DNA of 64,000 bases from Alicyclobacillaceae bacterium I2511 (GCA_003584005.1 QXHL01000012.1:1-64000), one strand, 5' to 3'; positions 17,561 to 25,406 are shown, numbered from the stretch's first letter. Numbers and translations are program-made. The notes: generated by a model from the sequence alone, not told the origin.

Positions 17561-19039
17561 GTGGAAAAGTTCGACGTCTTTAAGGACATCGCCGAACGCA
17601 CCGGAGGGGACATTTATCTAGGCGTGGTGGGGCCGGTGCGAACTGGAAAATCTACTTTTATTAAAAAATTCATGGAAGTTATTGTGTTACCTAACATGAA
17701 AGATGATGCCGACCGCGTCCGCGCCACAGATGAGTTGCCTCAAAGTGCCGCCGGTCGAACCATCATGACCACAGAACCCAAATTCATTCCCAACCAGTCT
17801 GTAGAAATCACTGTGGCTGAAGGTCTAGACGTCAATATTCGCCTTGTAGACTGTGTAGGCTATACGGTGGAAGGGGCTCGTGGCTATGAAGACGAGGGTG
17901 TGCCCCGTATGGTCAGCACACCCTGGTTTGATGATCCCGTTCCTTTTCAGGAAGCTGCAGAAATTGGCACTCGTAAGGTGATTGCCGATCATTCTACACT
18001 TGGAATCGTAATTACCACAGATGGTAGTGTTGGGGAAATCCCCAGAGAAGGGTACATGGAGGCTGAGCGACGGGTAGTGGAAGAGTTGAAAGAACTCGGA
18101 AAACCATTCGTCGTCATTGTGAATTCCACCCATCCGGATCATCCTCGAACTCAAGAAATCCGGATGGAACTGGCACAGTCCTACGATGTTCCCGTATTGG
18201 TGCTGTCCTGTGCCACCCTAACAGCGCCTGAAATTCACAATGTCTTACGAGAGGCACTCTACGAATTCCCGGTAAAAGAGGTCAATGTCAACTTACCCAA
18301 TTGGGTAATGGTGCTAGAGGAAGACCATTGGCTTCGAAAAGAATTTCAATCAAGTGTGCAAGATACTCTACAAGATATCAAACGAATTCGGGACATTGAC
18401 AGGGTAGTTACGCAGTTCTCTACTTATGAGTTCGTCTCATATGCCGGACTATCCCACATGGATATGGGCCAGGGAATTGCAATTATTGAGTTGTCAGCCC
18501 CCGATGAGTTGTACGACAAAGTACTGACAGAGGTTGTTGGAGTGCAAATCACCGGACGTGATCAACTACTTCGTATGATGAAAGATTTCGTCTATGCTAA
18601 ACGAGAGTATGATAAAGTGGCAGATGCCTTAAAGATGGTGAAAATGACGGGCTACGGCATTGCTCCCCCGGCATTAGAGGAAATGGCCTTAGATGAACCG
18701 GAATTGATTAAACAGGGGGCTCGCTTTGGTGTCCGTTTGAAGGCCACTGCTCCATCGATTCACATGATTCGTGTCGATGTAGAATCGGAATTTGCGCCGA
18801 TAGTGGGGACAGAAAGGCAATCTGAAGAACTGGTGCGTTACCTTATGCAAGATTTTGAACAAAACCCATTGAAAATTTGGGAGAGTGATATTTTCGGTAA
18901 GTCTTTAGCAGAAATTGTACGGGAGGGCATCTCAGGCAAGCTAGCCATGATGCCGGAAAATGCGCAGTACAAGTTGAAAGAGACCCTACAACGGATTATC
19001 AACGAGGGCAGTGGCGGTCTGATTGCCATCATCCTTTAA
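17561..19039 (+). CDS. spoIVA: stage IV sporulation protein A (SpoIVA)
   Basis: The ATPase that polymerises on the forespore surface as the basement layer of the spore coat and is needed for cortex formation. The Walker A motif GPVRTGKST lies near residues 24-32; VDCVGYTVEGARGYEDEGV follows in the switch region. The C-terminal domain, which contacts SpoVM and the membrane, ends NEGSGGLIAIIL. The 492 aa length is standard. The start is GTG behind GAGGAGGG. Its presence shows an endospore-forming host. Confidence 0.97.
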   Translation: MEKFDVFKDIAERTGGDIYLGVVGPVRTGKSTFIKKFMEVIVLPNMKDDADRVRATDELPQSAAGRTIMTTEPKFIPNQSVEITVAEGLDVNIRLVDCVGYTVEGARGYEDEGVPRMVSTPWFDDPVPFQEAAEIGTRKVIADHSTLGIVITTDGSVGEIPREGYMEAERRVVEELKELGKPFVVIVNSTHPDHPRTQEIRMELAQSYDVPVLVLSCATLTAPEIHNVLREALYEFPVKEVNVNLPNWVMVLEEDHWLRKEFQSSVQDTLQDIKRIRDIDRVVTQFSTYEFVSYAGLSHMDMGQGIAIIELSAPDELYDKVLTEVVGVQITGRDQLLRMMKDFVYAKREYDKVADALKMVKMTGYGIAPPALEEMALDEPELIKQGARFGVRLKATAPSIHMIRVDVESEFAPIVGTERQSEELVRYLMQDFEQNPLKIWESDIFGKSLAEIVREGISGKLAMMPENAQYKLKETLQRIINEGSGGLIAIIL

Positions 19040-19065
19040 AATTTCCCTCCCAGATGAAATCTGTT

Positions 19066-19111
19066 AAAACGAGACATAAAAGGTCTTCAGACCTGGATTG
19101 TCTCGTTTTTT
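19066..19111 (+). terminator. terminator after spoIVA
   Basis: AAAACGAGACA (19066-19076) pairs with TGTCTCGTTTT (19099-19109), ending in a T-run. A smaller perfect hairpin AGGTCT-TC-AGACCT sits inside at 19081-19094. Confidence 0.8.
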
Positions 19112-19157
19112 ATGGTGTTGTAAAAGGTCGAGAAAATATGAAAAAACAAAGTCACAC

Positions 19158-19283
19158 TTGAATAAAACAGAACTGATTCACAGTATAATTGAAATTGCCG
19201 CGAGTCGAATCCCTACTTTCAAACCTGGAAAAGCTCTGCGAGATGGGGTTCAATCAGTAACGAGTGTAGATAGATATTTTTAA
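19158..19283 (+). pseudogene. hbs: internally deleted hbs (HU) remnant
   Basis: The frame begins TTG-AATAAAACAGAACTG, matching the HU N-terminus (M/L)NKTELI. After about ten residues it jumps to IEIAASRIPTFKPGKALRDG, which is the C-terminal arm of HU (compare IEIPASKVPAFKPGKALKDA). About 45-50 residues of the DNA-wrapping middle are missing, and a short unrelated tail (SVTSVDRYF) follows. No ribosome site is visible before the TTG. The locus is where B. subtilis carries hbs, between spoIVA and mtrB. I read it as a decayed gene; a second intact HU is expected elsewhere. A short functional peptide cannot be excluded. Confidence 0.7.
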
Positions 19284-19299
19284 AAAGCAGGAAATGACG

Positions 19300-19328
19300 T
19301 TGCGTCCCGGGTGCGGATTCGTTATAAT
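19300..19328 (+). promoter_or_regulatory. promoter of tRNA-Pro
   Basis: TTGCGT (19300-19305), 17-base spacer, TATAAT (19323-19328). The start point would be near 19335, 17 bases before the tRNA. Confidence 0.75.
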
Positions 19329-19351
19329 GGCTATTGCGCAGTGGGATGCAA

Positions 19352-19428
19352 CGGGATGTGGCGCAGCCTGGTAGCGCGCTACCTTGGGGAGGTAGAGGTC
19401 CCGGGTTCGAATCCCGGCATTCCGACCA
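19352..19428 (+). tRNA. tRNA-Pro (anticodon GGG)
   Basis: The acceptor arm CGGGATG pairs with CATTCCG. The D stem is GCGC/GCGC. The anticodon stem CTACC/GGTAG encloses loop TTGGGGA, giving anticodon GGG for CCC/CCU proline codons. The T-arm is CCGGG-TTCGAAT-CCCGG, and CCA is encoded. Confidence 0.95.
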
Positions 19429-19431
19429 AAC

Positions 19432-19459
19432 AGCCAGCGTGAGAAGCGCTGGCTTTTTA
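19432..19459 (+). terminator. terminator after tRNA-Pro
   Basis: AGCCAGCG (19432-19439) and CGCTGGCT (19447-19454) form a perfect 8-bp stem, followed by TTTTAT. Confidence 0.85.
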
Positions 19460-19527
19460 TTGCACATCCCGAATGTCGCAAGTACTTGCGGCAAATCGGG
19501 AGAGGATGGGTGGGAGGAGGAGCGCAT

Positions 19528-19776
19528 ATGGGTGATTCCCCAGTATTGGGCGATTATTTTGTGATAAAAGCACTGGAACACGGGGTTCAGGTGATCGGTT
19601 TGACGCGAGGAACAGAAACAAAATTTCACCATGCAGAAAAGCTTGACAAAGGTGAGGCCATGGTGGCCCAGTTTACAGAACATACTTCAGCCATGAAAAT
19701 TAGGGGTCATGCGATTCTTTACACCAAATTTGGTACTATTCCTGTTGGAGATGAAATCCGCGATTTGACAAAATAG
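19528..19776 (+). CDS. mtrB: trp RNA-binding attenuation protein (TRAP)
   Basis: TRAP forms an 11-subunit ring that, when loaded with tryptophan, binds (G/U)AG repeats in leader RNA and favours termination. The sequence is close to known [24 protein letters not shown] and [15 protein letters not shown] carry the tryptophan pocket and the RNA-contacting lysine and arginine residues. It has 82 aa against 75 in B. subtilis, with a slightly longer C-terminus. GGAGGAGGAGC precedes the ATG at 19528. mtrA (folE), its partner in B. subtilis, is absent here. A matching eleven-triplet target lies at 29253-29312. Confidence 0.95.
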   Translation: MGDSPVLGDYFVIKALEHGVQVIGLTRGTETKFHHAEKLDKGEAMVAQFTEHTSAMKIRGHAILYTKFGTIPVGDEIRDLTK

Positions 19777-19831
19777 CATCCATTTAATAACATTGTTCAT
19801 CATTTTGTTGTGATAGGCCATGCTATCCTTG

Positions 19832-19840
19832 TGCTATAAT
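19832..19840 (+). promoter_or_regulatory. extended -10 promoter of hepS
   Basis: TGC-TATAAT at 19832-19840 is a consensus extended -10 box 50 bases before the hepS start. The -35 region is weak, as is usual for this class. Confidence 0.6.
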
Positions 19841-19890
19841 ATTGTCGAAAGTTGTACCCAGTGAAGTGTGGCGAGGGGGATGACACCAAC

Positions 19891-20637
19891 GTGAGCGTCA
19901 AAATCCAAAAAATCACGTTTGCTGAGGTAGAGACACGGTTTAGACAGTACACACACCATCCGTTTCTACGGACTGCTCACGTGACCCCCACACCCAGTCG
20001 ATTTCATTTTGAAGTAGGTCGCGCCATTTTGATGGAAGCCCATATCCCCATTGAGGTCGCAACAGATACTCTGGCGGCGGTCTTACTACTACAGGAAGGT
20101 CTTACGATACACGAAACAGTAGACCAAGTGCAGGACTTACATCGACAGTTACGGGTGCTGGCAGGGGATTACTGCAGCAGTTGGTACTATCGTCTAATTA
20201 CGCGGGTTTCCGACAACAGCTTGATGGCCGCTTTATCCCAGGCAGTTGTTGAAATTAACGAAGCCAAGATGGCTCTATTCACACACCTCGATATGTGTGA
20301 AGAAGAATATCTTACACATCAAGACATCATTCAAGGTTCACTTTTGGGAGCACTTATTCGTGTTTTTATTAGGGCATCCGAGCAACGTTGGAAAACTCAA
20401 GTGGCCTCTTTGGTCAGAGGCTACGGGGTTCAAAAAGTTTTACAGAGGGGATCTCAAAACGACGAAATTCATCATCCAGAACAGTATGAACAGTGCCTGT
20501 TAGAAACAGCAATGAAATTGCGCCAAGCAGCTGGCGATGGTGTATCCGGAATGATTTCGCAGATGTTGCTGCAATATCTGCAGCCCATACAAACAGCGAT
20601 GGACCACTCATTTTTGGCAGAGGGGAATCGCGGATGA
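19891..20637 (+). CDS. hepS: heptaprenyl diphosphate synthase component I (HepS)
   Basis: The small subunit of the two-component polyprenyl diphosphate synthase that makes the menaquinone side chain. The protein (248 aa) is helical and resembles the HEPPP_synt_1 family, with EVGRAILMEAHIPIEVATDT near residue 42 and GLTIHETVDQVQDLHRQLRVLAGDY in the middle. These subunits are poorly conserved, so the call leans on position before hepT. GTG at 19891 is preferred, with GAGGGGG upstream; the in-frame start at 19852 has no ribosome site. menG, found between hepS and hepT in B. subtilis, is missing here. Confidence 0.82.
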   Translation: MSVKIQKITFAEVETRFRQYTHHPFLRTAHVTPTPSRFHFEVGRAILMEAHIPIEVATDTLAAVLLLQEGLTIHETVDQVQDLHRQLRVLAGDYCSSWYYRLITRVSDNSLMAALSQAVVEINEAKMALFTHLDMCEEEYLTHQDIIQGSLLGALIRVFIRASEQRWKTQVASLVRGYGVQKVLQRGSQNDEIHHPEQYEQCLLETAMKLRQAAGDGVSGMISQMLLQYLQPIQTAMDHSFLAEGNRG

Positions 20638-20670
20638 TGGGAAAGCAGTCGAAATTTAGGGAGAATAGAA

Positions 20671-20775
20671 CTGAAATCTTTGTTCCGTGTGACGGGCCAA
20701 GAGCGCGGTAAGGGTTACCTTCTTACGGTAGGCATTACTGCCTTGTATCTGGGAAGTAAGCTGGGGGACAATTAA
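20671..20775 (+). CDS. possible 34-residue peptide between hepS and hepT
   Basis: A frame begins with CTG (or TTG at 20680) after AGGGAG and encodes KSLFRVTGQERGKGYLLTVG followed by ITALYLGSKLGDN. It ends 3 bases before the hepT ATG, an arrangement that often reflects translational coupling. The middle could form one short membrane helix. It occupies the place of menG but shows no similarity to it. I do not recognise the peptide, and non-ATG starts make it doubtful. Confidence 0.3.
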   Translation: MKSLFRVTGQERGKGYLLTVGITALYLGSKLGDN

Positions 20776-20778
20776 CAA

Positions 20779-21747
20779 ATGGATTTTGTCGATGTTTATC
20801 AGCGCTACAAGTCGGATCTAGATGCTGTGGATGAAACCTTGCTGCAGTCGGTGCAAAGTCAAAATTCAGGACTCACGGAGTCCTCCACACAGCTTGTACT
20901 AGCCGGTGGCAAGCGCCTCCGGCCTCTGTTCGCGTTAATTTGCAGTCAGATTGGCCCTACTCGCGACATCGAGCAGCTGTATTGGCTAGGTGCAGCTTTA
21001 GAGATGGTGCACATGGCAACACTCGTTCATGACGACGTCATTGATGATTCGGATATGCGCAGGGGGCGGCCTACGGTACGTGCACAGTTTGGAAATCGAC
21101 CTGCCATGTACACTGGGGATTTTCTGTTTGCTCGGGCTATTTGGATGTTTACAAAGATTGGTGACCCTCGTGTCCACCAAACAATGTCTGCGGCAATGGT
21201 TGAGATGTGTCAAGGTGAGATTGAACAAATCCGCGATTTTTATCGTTGGAATCAGTCTCTGAAAGTTTATCTCCGACGAGTGAAGCGAAAAACAGCTCTC
21301 TTGATTTCTGTGAGCTGTTCTTTAGGGGCTTTGGTGGCTGGCGCTCCACCTGAAGTGTTCAAATCTCTAGGTAAATTTGGTTACCATGCTGGAATGGCAT
21401 TTCAGATTATTGACGATGTTTTGGACTATGTAGGCGATGAAGCGGTGGTTGGAAAGCGTGTGGGTAGCGACCTTTTCCAGGGGAACATGACTCTCCCTGC
21501 CTTGTACGGAACCAGTTGCGGACCCCATGCCAAACATCTGCAGGAGTTAATTCACCCCAATATGTCTCCCCAAGATACCCGGCTTGCGATTTCGCTAATT
21601 CGCGAATCTGGGGGTGTGGATGTGGCTCGCAACCTTGCTCGCACGTATTTAGACAGGGCTATTCGCGATTTGGATGGGTTGACACTTACCCAAGTAAGAG
21701 AGGAACTAAGCGTGTTGGCACGGTTTTTGAATCAACGGATGTTCTAA
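20779..21747 (+). CDS. hepT: heptaprenyl diphosphate synthase component II (polyprenyl synthetase)
   Basis: The catalytic subunit that condenses isopentenyl diphosphate units onto an allylic primer. The first Asp-rich motif is DDVIDDSDMRRGRPT (near residue 83) and the second is DDVLDYVGD (near 211). GGKRLRP near residue 42 binds the homoallylic substrate. The 322 aa length fits HepT or a related chain-length enzyme; exact chain length cannot be read here. It follows hepS with a 34-codon frame between, and forms its isoprenoid unit. Confidence 0.92.
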   Translation: MDFVDVYQRYKSDLDAVDETLLQSVQSQNSGLTESSTQLVLAGGKRLRPLFALICSQIGPTRDIEQLYWLGAALEMVHMATLVHDDVIDDSDMRRGRPTVRAQFGNRPAMYTGDFLFARAIWMFTKIGDPRVHQTMSAAMVEMCQGEIEQIRDFYRWNQSLKVYLRRVKRKTALLISVSCSLGALVAGAPPEVFKSLGKFGYHAGMAFQIIDDVLDYVGDEAVVGKRVGSDLFQGNMTLPALYGTSCGPHAKHLQELIHPNMSPQDTRLAISLIRESGGVDVARNLARTYLDRAIRDLDGLTLTQVREELSVLARFLNQRMF

Positions 21748-21778
21748 TAAATTAAAAACGATTGAAAGGACGGTTCAC

Positions 21779-21807
21779 TTGCTCCTCGCCCATCACCAGG
21801 CTACAAT
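21779..21807 (+). promoter_or_regulatory. probable promoter of ndk
   Basis: TTGCTC (21779-21784), 17-base spacer, TACAAT (21802-21807), about 50 bases before the ndk ATG. Confidence 0.55.
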
Positions 21808-21857
21808 ACCTGAGAGAACTGTGATGGATGTGGTAGAGTGTGACAGGAGGCGCTGAA

Positions 21858-22310
21858 ATGGCCGTAGAGACGACCTTTGTAATGGTGAAACCTGATGGCG
21901 TACAGCGGGGATTAATCGCTGAAATAATGTCCAGGTTTGAGAGGAAGGGTTTGCAATTAGTGGGGGCTAGATTGCTGCAAGTCAACCCAGACTTGGCGCA
22001 ACAACACTACGCGGAACATAAAGATAAACCCTTTTTCAAAGATTTAATCAGTTTTATTACTTCTGCACCTGTTTTTGCGATGGTCTGGAGAGGCGACAAT
22101 GCAATTTCAATTTGTCGCACGATGATGGGCAAAACAAATCCGGCAGAAGCCGCACCAGGTACCATTCGTGGGGATTATGGGTTGACAATTGGAATGAACA
22201 TCGTGCATGGCTCAGATTCTTTGGAGAGCGCAAAACGGGAAATTGCTTTGTGGTTTGGTGACAACAACGTAATCCAATATGAAAAAACTCTCGATGTTTG
22301 GGTCCGCTAG
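21858..22310 (+). CDS. ndk: nucleoside diphosphate kinase
   Basis: Transfers the gamma-phosphate of a nucleoside triphosphate to diphosphates through a phosphohistidine. The catalytic histidine is in [12 protein letters not shown] (near residue 115). The N-terminal [17 protein letters not shown] is diagnostic. It has 150 aa, the usual size. ATG at 21858 follows AGGAGGCG. It lies downstream of hepT, as in Bacillus, but the cheR normally next is gone and an accessory block begins instead. Confidence 0.97.
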   Translation: MAVETTFVMVKPDGVQRGLIAEIMSRFERKGLQLVGARLLQVNPDLAQQHYAEHKDKPFFKDLISFITSAPVFAMVWRGDNAISICRTMMGKTNPAEAAPGTIRGDYGLTIGMNIVHGSDSLESAKREIALWFGDNNVIQYEKTLDVWVR

Positions 22311-22326
22311 GCATTTCTGTGAAGAC

Positions 22327-22367
22327 AACGCCTACCTTGTTTAAATGCCGAGGTAGGCGTTTTTTTA
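22327..22367 (+). terminator. terminator after ndk
   Basis: AACGCCTACCT (22327-22337) pairs perfectly with AGGTAGGCGTT (22351-22361), followed by a T-run. Confidence 0.85.
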
Positions 22368-22371
22368 CTTG

Positions 22372-22389
22372 TAGAGGTTGTCCGGAAAG
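22372..22389 (-). repeat. dispersed short repeat, copy B (inverted)
   Basis: On the minus strand it reads CTTTCCGGACAACCTCTA, identical over 18 bases to copy A at 111-128. It sits directly after the ndk terminator and marks the left edge of the block holding patatin, mscL and the orphan gene. Confidence 0.65.
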
Positions 22390-22433
22390 GGTCAAAACTC
22401 CCCAGCGAACAGCGATGTCGTCGCCCAGGAGGG

Positions 22434-23327
22434 TTAACTGGAATTGGATAAAAAGGATTTTAATCGTTCTGCCTGTTGATACACCTCGTTTTGTCCAGCG
22501 GCTGCGTTAACCCTCATATGGTGTACAGATAGCCAAGAATTTTCCTTAATTTTAGGTTGTAAAATCATCACGTCACTACCCTCAGTGTCTTGGTCCACAG
22601 TTTCTTGTAACAATATATCTAAAGAACGCACCAACACATGCACGAAAGTTTGAGGTTCCCACTCTTGATCAAGACGATATAAATCCACGGCCACAATGCG
22701 GGGACAACCTGCTTGCCGTAAAATGTCCACTGGAACATAGTGTCGTAACGCCCCATCCGCCAGCAGATAAGGTGGATATGTGACTGGAGTGAGAATTCCT
22801 GGCAGCGCACAGCTTCCCACTACGATCGCTGCTGGACTTTGGATATCTTTCATGTCCAGCCCACTGGGACGATTCGGATCATTCGTAAAAGAGATAGGTT
22901 TCCCCGTCCACAAATCGGTTGCAATTACATAATAAGGCATACGGGCCGTTCTACCTTTCAGTAAAGTATCCAAGTAATGATACAGTTTTTTCCCACGTAT
23001 CACTCCATGGGCCAGCTTTAATTCGTTTGGTTTACTTAGTACAGGTATGCGGTAGCGCCAGTAGTTCCACAGGGAAGACAGCAGTGGGAATCCGTAATCT
23101 AACAAATTCACGCCTGAAAATCGTTCCACCATTTGCTGCATCTCGGCGGGAGGATAGCCGTGGGCATAGAGGGTGGTGACAACAGCTCCAGCACTTGTAC
23201 CGGCAATGCAGTCGGGGTGCCATCCTAATTTTTCCAAGGCGGCAAGGACCCCCACATGGGCTGCGGCTTTCAAGGTGCCACCACTGAGAGCCAACCCAAA
23301 CCTGCGCATTTTATGTGGTTGGCCCAT
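22434..23327 (-). CDS. patatin-like phospholipase family protein
   Basis: A serine acyl hydrolase of the patatin/RssA type. The oxyanion-hole segment is GGTLKAAAHVG (residues 16-26); the nucleophile elbow GTSAG has its serine near residue 45; the catalytic aspartate is in ADGALR (near 192). The 297 aa length resembles YqhO and related bacterial proteins. Expected substrates are membrane lipids or acyl esters, but the true substrate is unknown. It runs opposite to ndk and is followed upstream by mscL with a gap of 15 bases, so the two may share a transcript starting before mscL. Confidence 0.87.
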   Translation of the reverse strand: MGQPHKMRRFGLALSGGTLKAAAHVGVLAALEKLGWHPDCIAGTSAGAVVTTLYAHGYPPAEMQQMVERFSGVNLLDYGFPLLSSLWNYWRYRIPVLSKPNELKLAHGVIRGKKLYHYLDTLLKGRTARMPYYVIATDLWTGKPISFTNDPNRPSGLDMKDIQSPAAIVVGSCALPGILTPVTYPPYLLADGALRHYVPVDILRQAGCPRIVAVDLYRLDQEWEPQTFVHVLVRSLDILLQETVDQDTEGSDVMILQPKIKENSWLSVHHMRVNAAAGQNEVYQQAERLKSFLSNSS

Positions 23328-23342
23328 GCGTGAATTCCCTCC

Positions 23343-23816
23343 TCAAATGTGGCCTTGGGTTGAAGCGGGTGGCAAATCAGATCTACAGTGGGGGCAGCGA
23401 ATGGCCTGTAGGGAAATAGACTCCGCACAATAGGGGCACTGCTGGACTGATTTCGCGTGCCCACGTGTCAAACGCGTTACGGCCACATAAACCATGAAGG
23501 ACTCAATAAAAAAATCCAAGACATAGGCCGCAAAAGACCCATAATTGAGCGTGGGGGATGCTGCCGTTTTCGCTTCACTGAGTGTCGCGAAATGGCGCCC
23601 TGATAAGTTTACATAAAGGTCATGAAAGTCGACTTGGTTAAATATGAGGCTGAGGGGTGGTACTATCACATCGTTGACAAGAGATTCAATTACCTTGCTG
23701 AAGGCCGTTCCCACCACGATGCCAGTTGCCCAATCCAATACGTTTCCACTGGCAATAAAATGACCAAATCCCGGCTTCAAAGTGTCCGTCACCTCCAGAC
23801 CAAAGTCCCTTGTCAA
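23343..23816 (-). CDS. mscL: large-conductance mechanosensitive channel MscL with C-terminal zinc ribbon
   Basis: Opens a wide pore under membrane tension to release solutes after osmotic downshock. The first helix contains GNVLDWATGIVVGTAFSKVI followed by VNDVIVPP (residues 24-54), a clear MscL signature. The second helix, NYGSFAAYVLDFFIESFMVYVAV, spans about 91-113. Instead of a simple cytoplasmic helix bundle, the C-terminus carries CPYC (127-130) and CPHC (141-144), a zinc ribbon. The 157 aa length is slightly above the usual 130-150. The metal-binding tail could act as a gating or assembly element. No regulatory site is obvious. Confidence 0.88.
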   Translation of the reverse strand: MTRDFGLEVTDTLKPGFGHFIASGNVLDWATGIVVGTAFSKVIESLVNDVIVPPLSLIFNQVDFHDLYVNLSGRHFATLSEAKTAASPTLNYGSFAAYVLDFFIESFMVYVAVTRLTRGHAKSVQQCPYCAESISLQAIRCPHCRSDLPPASTQGHI

Positions 23817-23932
23817 CTGTAAGCAAATCTGCAGGGAACAATGGCGGAACGAAATCGTAAGGGAATCATAGCCCTGTAGACATTTTCAAAGGACTTCCAC
23901 TGAAACAAAGGTCTGCCTTAATGCATATGCGC

Positions 23933-23970
23933 AAAAAAGAAGGGTACAACCCTCTGGGGTGTGCCCTTCT
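23933..23970 (-). terminator. terminator after the orphan gene (minus strand)
   Basis: On the minus strand AGAAGGG...CCCTTCT (23970-23938), with an extended inner pairing, is followed by TTTTTT. It lies between the orphan gene at 24037-24459 and mscL. Confidence 0.65.
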
Positions 23971-24020
23971 AAAATAAAAGTCGAAGCAAACAGATTTGTC
24001 ACACTAGCGAGCGTCCAATC

Positions 24021-24036
24021 GAACAACCTCTATAAG
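24021..24036 (+). repeat. dispersed short repeat, copy C
   Basis: GAACAACCTCTATAAG differs by one base from the GGACAACCTCTATAAG core of copy D. It touches the stop codon of the orphan gene on the minus strand. Confidence 0.55.
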
Positions 24037-24459
24037 TTATGCTCCTGGAGCCAAGGCTTCCAGCCCCAATGCACATCGAAACGCTTCTGCAACAGCATCT
24101 TCAAAGTTTTGTTGACGATTCAACAAATCCACATTCAACACGATTTGTTTGCCATCTGTGGCCACACCTGTCGCGGCAGCCTGAATCGCTTCTGGCTTCG
24201 AATACCCAGAACGCATTAATCCATATTCAAATCCATTGGGCGTGGTAAACAAAACAACCTTCAGAGTCGACAATGATAAATTTCTCCTGAGACTGTATTT
24301 GCGGATCACTTTGTCCACATGCTTCACGGTAATTTTGACCTCGCCGATAGTCACCCCGTAATCGCCAGCCATCACCTGAATCCCTTCGTCGCTGGTTATT
24401 GACAACATAGTCTTGAAAGACACTAGCTGTCGGTCCAAATGTTCACATGACCTGTCCAT
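24037..24459 (-). CDS. protein of unknown function
   Basis: A 140-residue protein I do not recognise. It has no clear membrane segment or signal peptide. Recognisable stretches are GDYGVTIGEVKITVKHVDKV and a central LSTLKVVLFTTPNG. The C-terminus has DAVAEAFRCALGLEA. ATG at 24459 follows GGAGGCGGG on the minus strand; an upstream in-frame ATG at 24528 lacks a ribosome site. It is bracketed by repeats C and D and lies next to hsp20, both on the minus strand, but a strong hairpin (24624-24659) separates them. The gap 24460-24680 holds no other gene. Confidence 0.55.
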   Translation of the reverse strand: MDRSCEHLDRQLVSFKTMLSITSDEGIQVMAGDYGVTIGEVKITVKHVDKVIRKYSLRRNLSLSTLKVVLFTTPNGFEYGLMRSGYSKPEAIQAAATGVATDGKQIVLNVDLLNRQQNFEDAVAEAFRCALGLEALAPGA

Positions 24460-24623
24460 CTTACCCGCCTCCGTGTAATGATACAGTTGTTTACAGATAA
24501 TAGGCTTAAAACCAGCCCTTCCGAACAATGTTCAAACGTATTTTACACCGTGCACCCTTGGAAAGACAGGCACGGGTGGACAAGGCATGCATAGTAAAAA
24601 ACTTCTTTTCAATATAAGTGCAT

Positions 24624-24659
24624 GTCCAAAAAGGGGTCTGACCAGACCCCTTTTTGGAC
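24624..24659. terminator. perfect 16-bp hairpin, bidirectional terminator
   Basis: GTCCAAAAAGGGGTCT and AGACCCCTTTTTGGAC are perfectly complementary around a GACC loop. The stem ends in T-rich arms on either strand, so it can terminate hsp20 from the right. Repeat D begins inside its last four bases. Confidence 0.8.
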
Positions 24660-24671
24660 AACCTCTATAAG
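24656..24671 (+). repeat. dispersed short repeat, copy D
   Basis: GGACAACCTCTATAAG, directly abutting and partly within the hairpin at 24624-24659, shares its 15-base core with copy A (117-131). Confidence 0.6.
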
Positions 24672-24680
24672 AAACTTTTT

Positions 24681-25181
24681 TCAATGATCTTCGAATTGAA
24701 TGGGTACTTGATTCTTTCGCAATGTGTCATGTCCTTCTTCCTCGCGAACCATATAGATTTCTAAAACACCATTGCGATAAATGGCCTGTACCTTGTCTTT
24801 ACGCACACGAGCAGGTAGCGCAACTTCCCGTTCAAAAGCCCCCTTGTGTCGCTCAGACAGTGCAAATTGCCCCTGTGGGGTATTCGGGGGTTGCTGAATG
24901 TTACCTTTCATCCATAAGCGATTGCCTTCCACTGACAGACTGATGTCTGAGGGCCGAAAGAGTCCTGGAATATCCGCTAATACGATGACCTGTCGGCCCT
25001 GTTCATACACATCTATAAGGGGAAAGTTTGTATTCCACAGGCCGGAAAAAGAGGGGGGCATGTTTACATTGGCTGCATCCCCATTGGGCATGGCATTCCA
25101 AAAGTTGTCCCCTAACATCTTCTGCAGATTTCCCAACTGACCTAACTGTTTAAGAAAATCAAACGGGTTTTGATTGTTCAT
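24681..25181 (-). CDS. small heat-shock protein, Hsp20/alpha-crystallin family
   Basis: An ATP-independent holdase chaperone. The alpha-crystallin domain spans about residues 60-155, from PLIDVYEQGRQVIVLADIPG to GVLEIYMV; the N-terminal region is rich in Asn/Gln and the C-terminus ends in a short VPIQ tail. The 166 aa length is typical. ATG at 25181 has GGAGGAAATTCC upstream; an in-frame ATG at 25199 would lack a ribosome site. It may respond to stress, but no CIRCE or similar operator is visible in the 160 bases upstream. Confidence 0.9.
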   Translation of the reverse strand: MNNQNPFDFLKQLGQLGNLQKMLGDNFWNAMPNGDAANVNMPPSFSGLWNTNFPLIDVYEQGRQVIVLADIPGLFRPSDISLSVEGNRLWMKGNIQQPPNTPQGQFALSERHKGAFEREVALPARVRKDKVQAIYRNGVLEIYMVREEEGHDTLRKNQVPIQFEDH

Positions 25182-25344
25182 GGAATTTCCTCCACCCATG
25201 AAAATACCGTGAGGTGAGACCTACAGTTTCAAACTGGCCCGTCCCCAGAATCCGTCGTTCACACTACTCCATTTTGATTCTATGCCCGAGTTATTCAATT
25301 TGTGCCGCATTAACAGGGACATTAAAAACTAGATCAAAACATCA

Positions 25345-25380
25345 AATCAGGTAGTAACCTGTGATGGTTACTACCTGATT
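25345..25380. terminator. bidirectional terminator by tRNA-Gly
   Basis: AATCAGGTAGTAACC (25345-25359) and its exact complement (25366-25380) enclose TGTGAT, with T-rich flanks on the plus side and a run of A residues upstream. It ends tRNA-Gly on the minus strand. Confidence 0.8.
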
Positions 25381-25406
25381 GTTTTTACTACAGTGGGCTT
25401 TATTAG

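Noticed and set aside
17453-17580. 42-codon frame overlapping the spoIVA start
   Set aside because: No ribosome site, no similarity recognised, and it overlaps a certain gene.
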